NCBI RefSeq assembly: GCF_010731575.1
Contig: NZ_AP022617.1
Span: forward strand, 4,774,001 to 4,838,000
Direction: 5' to 3'
DNA: 64,000 nucleotides
Source: Mycolicibacterium monacense
Lineage (GTDB): Bacteria; Actinomycetota; Actinomycetes; Mycobacteriales; Mycobacteriaceae
Shown here: positions 62,839 through 64,000 of the stretch, in pieces
How positions within the stretch are numbered: the first letter of the stretch is position 1
Layout of the letters: each line of letters starts with the position of its first letter
Position numbers and translations under genes: made by a program
The notes under the pieces: generated by a model
Told to the model about the DNA's origin: nothing
Seen by the model: the letters and a program-made list of their open reading frames with translations, nothing else
The model's database searches: none

Positions 62839-63870
62839 TTGAAGATCACCACTGTTTTCGCAGCAACCGCCGCGGCGGCAGCCGTCGCGGCTGCCGGTGC
62901 GGTCATCGCCGCACCGATCGCCGGGGCGGAGTCGGGTGCGCCGGCGGGCCCGGCCGTCCACGAGATCGGCCAGCAGGCGGATCTGGTCAACGGATCGGTC
63001 GTACAGGGCTGGACCGTGACCGATCTGAAGGCCAGCACCGACACCATCCCCTACGCGGTGCGCGGGACGCTGTGGGAGGCGACCGCCACCGACGAGGCGA
63101 TCCAGGGCGCGGCGACGCCGATCGTGTCGAACTTCAACGCCAGGGCGAGGAACGGTGAGACCTACCGCGCGCTGTGGCAGGTCGCCACCGCGCAGGGCGT
63201 CAACCCTTCCACGCTCGGCCAGGGGCAGGAGACCACCGGCAAGCTGTACTTCGACGTCACCGGCGCCCAGCCGGACAGCGTCGTCTACAACGACGGTGGT
63301 CAGGACTTGCTGCTGTGGGTGCAGCCGCCTCCGTCGAGCACGTCGTCGTCGACCCCGCGGTCGAGCTCCTCGCCGTCGGGAAGCGCCACGTCGGCGACGC
63401 CGCAGGCCACGCCCCAGGGTTCGGAGGCGAGCCCGCCTGCCGCCGAAGCCGTCGAGCCGGGCACGCCGGGCGCCGCGCCCGCCAGCACCGAACTCGTCCC
63501 GGCTCCCGCCGGCAGCTCCGGCACGCCGCTCCCGGCGGGCAGCTCGGGCACCCCGCTGCCGGCCACCAGTTCGGGCACCCCGCTGCCGGCGGGTAGCTCG
63601 GGCACACCGTTGCCGGCCACCAGTTCGGGCACCCCGCTGCCGGCGGGTAGCTCAGGCACCCCACTGCCGGCCACCAGCGCGGGCACCCCGGCACTGGCCC
63701 CGGGCGCACCTGCACCCGCTCCGGCAGCTCCGGCCGTTCCGGCCCAGCCGGCGCCGCAGCCCGCGAGCAGCGGTCCCGCACCGGTGCCGGTGAGCACCGG
63801 CGATCAGGCGCCCGTGCCGCACGGCCAGGGTGTCCCGACCCCGACTCCCACCCCGGTGCCGGTGCCCTGA
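62839..63870 (+). CDS. MPT63-like (DUF1942) secreted protein with repetitive C-terminal tail
   Basis: A 343-residue protein. A signal peptide (about 1-30, ending AGA) is followed by a DUF1942 immunoglobulin-like domain (about 38-162): QGWTVTDLKAS, LWEATATDEAI, NFNARARNGETYRALWQ and GKLYFDVTGAQPDSVVYNDG all match MPT63 patterns. A Ser/Pro/Ala-rich tail of about 180 residues is added, with seven 9-residue repeats. MPT63 itself ends after the domain. The start seems to be TTG 62839, with AGGAG 10 nt upstream. Function of the family is unknown. Confidence 0.85.
   Translation: MKITTVFAATAAAAAVAAAGAVIAAPIAGAESGAPAGPAVHEIGQQADLVNGSVVQGWTVTDLKASTDTIPYAVRGTLWEATATDEAIQGAATPIVSNFNARARNGETYRALWQVATAQGVNPSTLGQGQETTGKLYFDVTGAQPDSVVYNDGGQDLLLWVQPPPSSTSSSTPRSSSSPSGSATSATPQATPQGSEASPPAAEAVEPGTPGAAPASTELVPAPAGSSGTPLPAGSSGTPLPATSSGTPLPAGSSGTPLPATSSGTPLPAGSSGTPLPATSAGTPALAPGAPAPAPAAPAVPAQPAPQPASSGPAPVPVSTGDQAPVPHGQGVPTPTPTPVPVP
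63508..63696 (+). repeat. 27-bp coding repeat, seven 9-residue units
   Basis: Within the MPT63-like gene, residues 224-286 are seven units of the pattern A(G/T)SSGTPLP; from the second unit on they alternate AG and AT, which makes a 54-bp higher-order repeat. The last unit has diverged (ATSAGTPAL). Copy number is likely to vary between strains. Confidence 0.9.
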
Positions 63871-63893
63871 CGCACTGTCTCCGCGATCACATC

Positions 63894-63932
63894 GGCGGGG
63901 CTGCTGCGGCGTGAGCCGCGGTCAGCCCCGCC
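63894..63932. terminator. Strong bidirectional hairpin terminator
   Basis: GGCGGGGCTG (63894-63903) pairs perfectly with CAGCCCCGCC (63923-63932), and an inner GCGGC-GTGA-GCCGC stem completes a two-part hairpin. It starts 24 bp after the stop of the MPT63-like gene and 8 bp from the stop of a possible minus-strand gene. No T-tract, as is common in mycobacteria. Confidence 0.75.
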
Positions 63933-63939
63933 TGTGCGT

Positions 63940-64000
63940 TCAGGAGTGTGAACTCCACCAGGTGTAGAGCTGATCCAGGCCGGGACCACGCGGTCCGGAC
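63940..64000 (-). CDS. Possible C-terminal end of a minus-strand gene (cut by window edge)
   Basis: One minus-strand frame enters at 63999 and reads SGPRGPGLDQLYTWWSSHS before a TGA at 63942-63940, directly in front of the terminator hairpin. The composition looks protein-like and the position is right for a convergent gene, but the stretch is too short to identify. Confidence 0.3.
   Translation of the reverse strand, partial: SGPRGPGLDQLYTWWSSHS

Noticed and set aside
63804..63989. 61-codon minus-strand frame over the end of the MPT63-like gene
   Set aside because: It crosses the terminator hairpin and is the mirror of the Pro-rich repeat tail.

Overview
The window is high-GC actinobacterial chromosome from a fast-growing mycobacterium (Mycolicibacterium type). 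The evidence is a start-to-end mce1 operon head, an almost complete ESX-1 type VII secretion locus with PE/PPE and WXG100 genes, the PtpB phosphatase, many FadD/FadE and SDR lipid genes, and TetR/GntR regulators. The linked order ESX-1, fructose PTS, pntAB, mce1 is, from memory, the M. smegmatis-like arrangement; in M. tuberculosis ESX-1 and mce1 lie on opposite sides of the origin region. Product names rest on recalled family and homologue sequence, not on a search.

Layout. 1-5.7 kb: minus-strand mce1 operon head (fadD5, yrbE1A, yrbE1B, mce1A, start of mce1B) with the divergent GntR regulator mce1R. 5.7-11.2 kb: lipid-type genes (SRPBCC protein, thioesterase, Zn alcohol dehydrogenase, TetR-SDR-acyl-CoA dehydrogenase operon) and a 42-residue miniprotein. 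11.2-14 kb: a 26-bp tandem repeat, then a taurine/sulfonate-type ABC importer. 14-16.6 kb: Na+/H+ antiporter and divergent SDR. 16.6-22.9 kb: proton-translocating transhydrogenase pntA-pntB, two acyl-CoA dehydrogenases and ptpB. 22.9-23.9 kb: a nuclease-like DUF559 gene bracketed by two matching 54-bp palindromic elements, the best candidate for an undescribed mobile unit. 23.9-31 kb: a minus-strand run with DUF456, methyltransferase, HAD, quinone oxidoreductase, SDR, aldehyde dehydrogenase and two LCM-type methyltransferases. 31-35.6 kb: two divergent TetR genes, a FUSC membrane protein and a pirin. 35.6-41.5 kb: a complete fructose PTS (ptsI divergent from deoR-fruK-fruA-ptsH).

41.6-60.9 kb is ESX-1. 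A plus-strand arm holds mycP1, eccE1, espB and espL. A long minus-strand arm reads espG1, espH, eccA1, eccB1, eccCa1, eccCb1, PE35, PPE68, esxB, esxA, espI, eccD1 and an EspC-like gene. EspE, EspF and EspK homologues are not seen, and a short YxxxD protein sits where EspJ is expected. 60.9-64 kb carries a second EspI-like ATPase and an MPT63-like secreted protein with a 9-residue repeat tail.

How the genes work together: EccB/Ca/Cb/D/E and MycP form the membrane secretion machine; EccA, EspG, EspH and EspL act in the cytosol; EsxA/EsxB, PE35/PPE68, EspB and probably the EspC-like protein are substrates. Mce1/YrbE1 with FadD5 import and activate fatty acids, and the FadE/SDR/thioesterase genes are suited to their catabolism. 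No tRNA, rRNA, CRISPR array or complete insertion sequence was seen.
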